From NCBI RefSeq assembly GCF_001411555.2, contig NC_049905.1, positions 19,582,097 through 19,646,096 on the forward strand: 64,000 bases of DNA, read 5' to 3'. This DNA comes from Juglans regia (Eukaryota; Streptophyta; Magnoliopsida; Fagales; Juglandaceae). The notes below the pieces were generated by a model. The model was not told the origin of the DNA. It did no database searches and saw only the letters and a program-made list of their open reading frames with translations. This document shows, piece after piece, positions 62,223 to 64,000 of the stretch; positions within the stretch are counted from its first letter, which is position 1; the number at the start of each line of letters is the position of its first letter. A program made the position numbers and the translations under genes.

Positions 62223-62275
62223 TATGTGTCTTTTGATATGTAAGTATTTCCATTGTGATTCTGGTTCATGTTAGA

Positions 62276-62841
62276 ATGTCGTCGTCATTACTGTCTTTTT
62301 CATCATTTAGCAAACATACTTTAACATCTCCCTTGTGCTTCTGTGACATTGAAGCTATATTGAGATACTCAAATACTAAGGCAAATCCTGGACGACCCTT
62401 CTTCGGGTGTCCAAAGTACAACACGAAGGTAACTACATGACTTGTAATATAACGTGTTTAATGATATGATTAATATTACGTACATCTAACATTTGAATTG
62501 TTTTTGCATGCAAATATCAGGGATTACCATACTGTAAATATTTCAAATGGGCAGATAGTGATCAAGACATAGAGCTAGAAGAAAGAAAAAATAAACTGTC
62601 AAGGAATGAGGAAGAGCTCGAGAAGAGACTCAGCGATATCGAAAATAAAGTAACTGAGCTCCTTAAGATAGTGGATGACATTAAGAAGATAGAGATCGTG
62701 CTATACAGTATATTTGAGGAGGTTCGGAAAAAGGAGTTTGTGCTTCTTGAGAGAGAAGCTGTCCTAAGGCGTTCACGCACGTTATCCCTGGTGTATTTTG
62801 GTCTTTTTGTAGTTATTTTTTGTTATTTATACTCTCGGTAG
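62276..62841 (+). CDS. Small GRF zinc-finger protein with coiled coil and C-terminal TM segment
   Basis: Two exons (62276-62428 and 62521-62841) joined by a GT-AG intron give 157 aa. Residues 21-61 form a GRF-type zinc finger: CFCD, NPGRPFFGCP, then YCKYFKWAD after the splice. About residues 65-130 are charged and heptad-like (a probable coiled coil). The last 19 residues, LSLVYFGLFVVIFCYLYSR, are a membrane anchor. Plants have many such short GRF-CC-TM proteins of unknown function. GRF fingers in other proteins bind single-stranded nucleic acid, which cannot be assumed here. An in-frame ATG also occurs at 62255. A CT-rich region at about 60620-61175 may hold its 5' UTR exon. It may be a dispersed, possibly transposon-carried family member; TE ends were not found. 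Confidence 0.75.
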
Positions 62842-64000
62842 TGATTTATGTTACATCTTATGCGAAATTTGTAGTTTAAATGTTATTAGTTATTTAGTAT
62901 TATAAGTTATTAGTTATTTAGTGCTGTAAATATTTAGTTTAAGTGTTATTAGTTATTTAGATAACTGAATTGTAGTTAAAGTGTTATAAGTTACTTTATT
63001 TTTTTATTAGATTTGTATAATTAATATTATTTCTATGGATGCTGTTTGGTGGAGACGAGAGGTTTATTCATCTTGACGTTGAAGCCATTTGTGTTTCTAT
63101 TGACCTGAGGCAGGGGAGCTAACCCCAAATTGTTGAACGAACAATTAAAGGAATCTTCTCCCAAATTGGTTTGTGTATGTAAGTTAAGGAATGTGACTAA
63201 ATGGAAAAAGCTGGAACTCGACTGGTTGGCCAAATGCAAAAATGAACCCAACTATACCAACAACACAAAAAGCCATCCTACTCAAACAAAATACGCATAC
63301 TATTTGTGTTTCTATTGACCCGAGGCAATTGACCATTGAAGCCATTTGTGTTTCTATTAACCCGAGGCAATAGACCATTTGTCTTTGAATGTACCTGATA
63401 TACTCTTATTTTGGGCATGGCAATATAATCTTACTCAAACTTGTTACATCACTAGTAATATAAATAATTATAAAATCTTTCACCCTTCCAAAAATAATTG
63501 GAAACACTATCACTTTTCAAGCTTTGTGAATATAAAATAATTACCTAAAATAATTACAAAACATTAACCACCAACCTTTCTTCTTACAAAATAATTACAA
63601 AAACTCTTCAATGCCTCCAAAGTTGGATGTATTGCTCGGGATATTGCAGTATATTGTTTTTGCCCACCTGAAAGTTGCATTCCTCTCTCACCAAACTGCA
63701 ACAAAGGCTCTCAATTACTTTTCTTTGCAATGTATTTTCTGTAAGTGATTATTTTCAGCCTTCAACAGTTCCATAATGTAAATATCAAGGAGAAAATGGC
63801 TACTCAAATCCTTGAGATTTCTTACTAGTATTTTTTTTTTTCCATTTTCGCACTTGTACCTAGAATGAAGTTATTAAAATTCATTTGAATAAGTAGTTAA
63901 GTACGTGAAGAACAATCCAGAGCAATTGACTATCATATGGCACAAAAATAACATAATATCATCTTGGGTATCTTGTAAAGCTTGCAAAAATTAAATTTCA
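62842..64000. other. 3' flank of the GRF gene and right edge
   Basis: From 62870 to 63000 GTTATTAGTTATTTAG units repeat imperfectly. From 63080 to 63375 three copies of ATTTGTGTTTCTATT(G/A)AC followed by C(T/C)GAGGCA occur (near 63087, 63303 and 63347). An ABCB fragment lies at 63612-63689. Nothing else is recognised up to the edge. Confidence 0.55.
63612..63689 (-). pseudogene. ABCB (MDR/P-glycoprotein) NBD fragment with signature motif
   Basis: On the minus strand after a TTGTTGCAG acceptor-like site, the frame reads FGERGMQLSGGQKQYTAISRAI, the ABC signature LSGGQ and the following helix of an ABCB nucleotide-binding domain. The usual Arg after GGQKQ is Tyr. The text after SRAI (HPTLEALK) departs from the expected run into Walker B. 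No neighbouring exon was found. It is most likely a gene fragment, though an exon of a gene to the left or right cannot be excluded. Confidence 0.6.

Larger units (their letters stand above)
55032..62275. other. CLT-GRF intergenic region, transposon-rich
   Basis: This 7.2-kb stretch has no supported cellular gene. It holds the CLT 5' flank, an ACACGA-rich MITE (56359-56929), a LINE with RNase H (57250-58210), MITE-like elements (58585-58932 and 60325-60508) and AT-rich filler. From about 60620 there is a CT-rich leader-like region up to about 61175 that may be the 5' UTR of the GRF gene. A T-run at about 59009-59029 followed by a few hundred bp of unrecognised sequence may be another retroelement end. 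Confidence 0.55.

Overview
This is plant nuclear DNA. It shows long introns with GT-AG (and two GC-AG) borders, AT-rich intergenic DNA, tRNA-iMet-primed LTR elements, many 5'-truncated L1-type LINEs, tRNA-derived SINEs and MITEs. The proteins are clearly dicot. Many dispersed elements rich in GAGTTGAGATGAG-like runs suggest a woody rosid, perhaps Fagales/Juglandaceae; that taxonomic placement is a weak inference.

Seven genes can be supported, six of them with exon models whose phases close in frame. In order they are: the 3' part of a dihydropyrimidinase (PYD2, +, runs in from the left edge, 862-5780); intronless SF3B6/p14 (+, 8600-8971); a calcium-dependent protein kinase of the CPK17/CPK34 type (-, 15567-11443, 8 exons, 533 aa); a plastid rhodanese/PpiC protein (STR12-like, -, 24062-17689, 8 exons, 288 aa); the RING E3-kinase-ankyrin-HERC2-repeat protein KEEP ON GOING (KEG, +, 24986-42219, 16 exons, 1634 aa); a chloroquine-resistance-transporter-like plastid transporter (CLT, -, 55031-43791, 10 exons, 436 aa); and a small GRF zinc-finger/coiled-coil/TM protein (+, 62276-62841, 2 exons, 157 aa). 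STR12 and KEG are divergent over 0.9 kb, and KEG and CLT are convergent. An ABCB transporter fragment lies near the right edge.

The gene order combines two Arabidopsis neighbourhoods as I recall them: At5g12170-12200 (CLT3, CPK17, p14, PYD2) and At5g19360-19380 (CPK34, STR12, CLT1). The window therefore looks like the unfractionated ancestral block. The genes do not form one pathway: pyrimidine breakdown, splicing, Ca2+ signalling, plastid folding/sulfur transfer, ABA-signalling turnover and plastid thiol transport are juxtaposed by descent.

The most unusual signal is in the transposable-element layer. KEG intron 3 holds two LINEs set 5' end to 5' end, each with its own target-site duplication (TSD). 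A TRIM retrotransposon with four LTRs in series is nested inside one of them, also with its own 5-bp TSD. Elsewhere, four intronic insertions of only 11-24 nt consist of little more than a retroelement tail plus poly(A), each bordered by 13-20-bp TSDs. They look like retrotransposition events that stopped almost at once. Complete or nearly complete SINE, Tourist-like and hAT-like MITE insertions with visible TSDs are also present.
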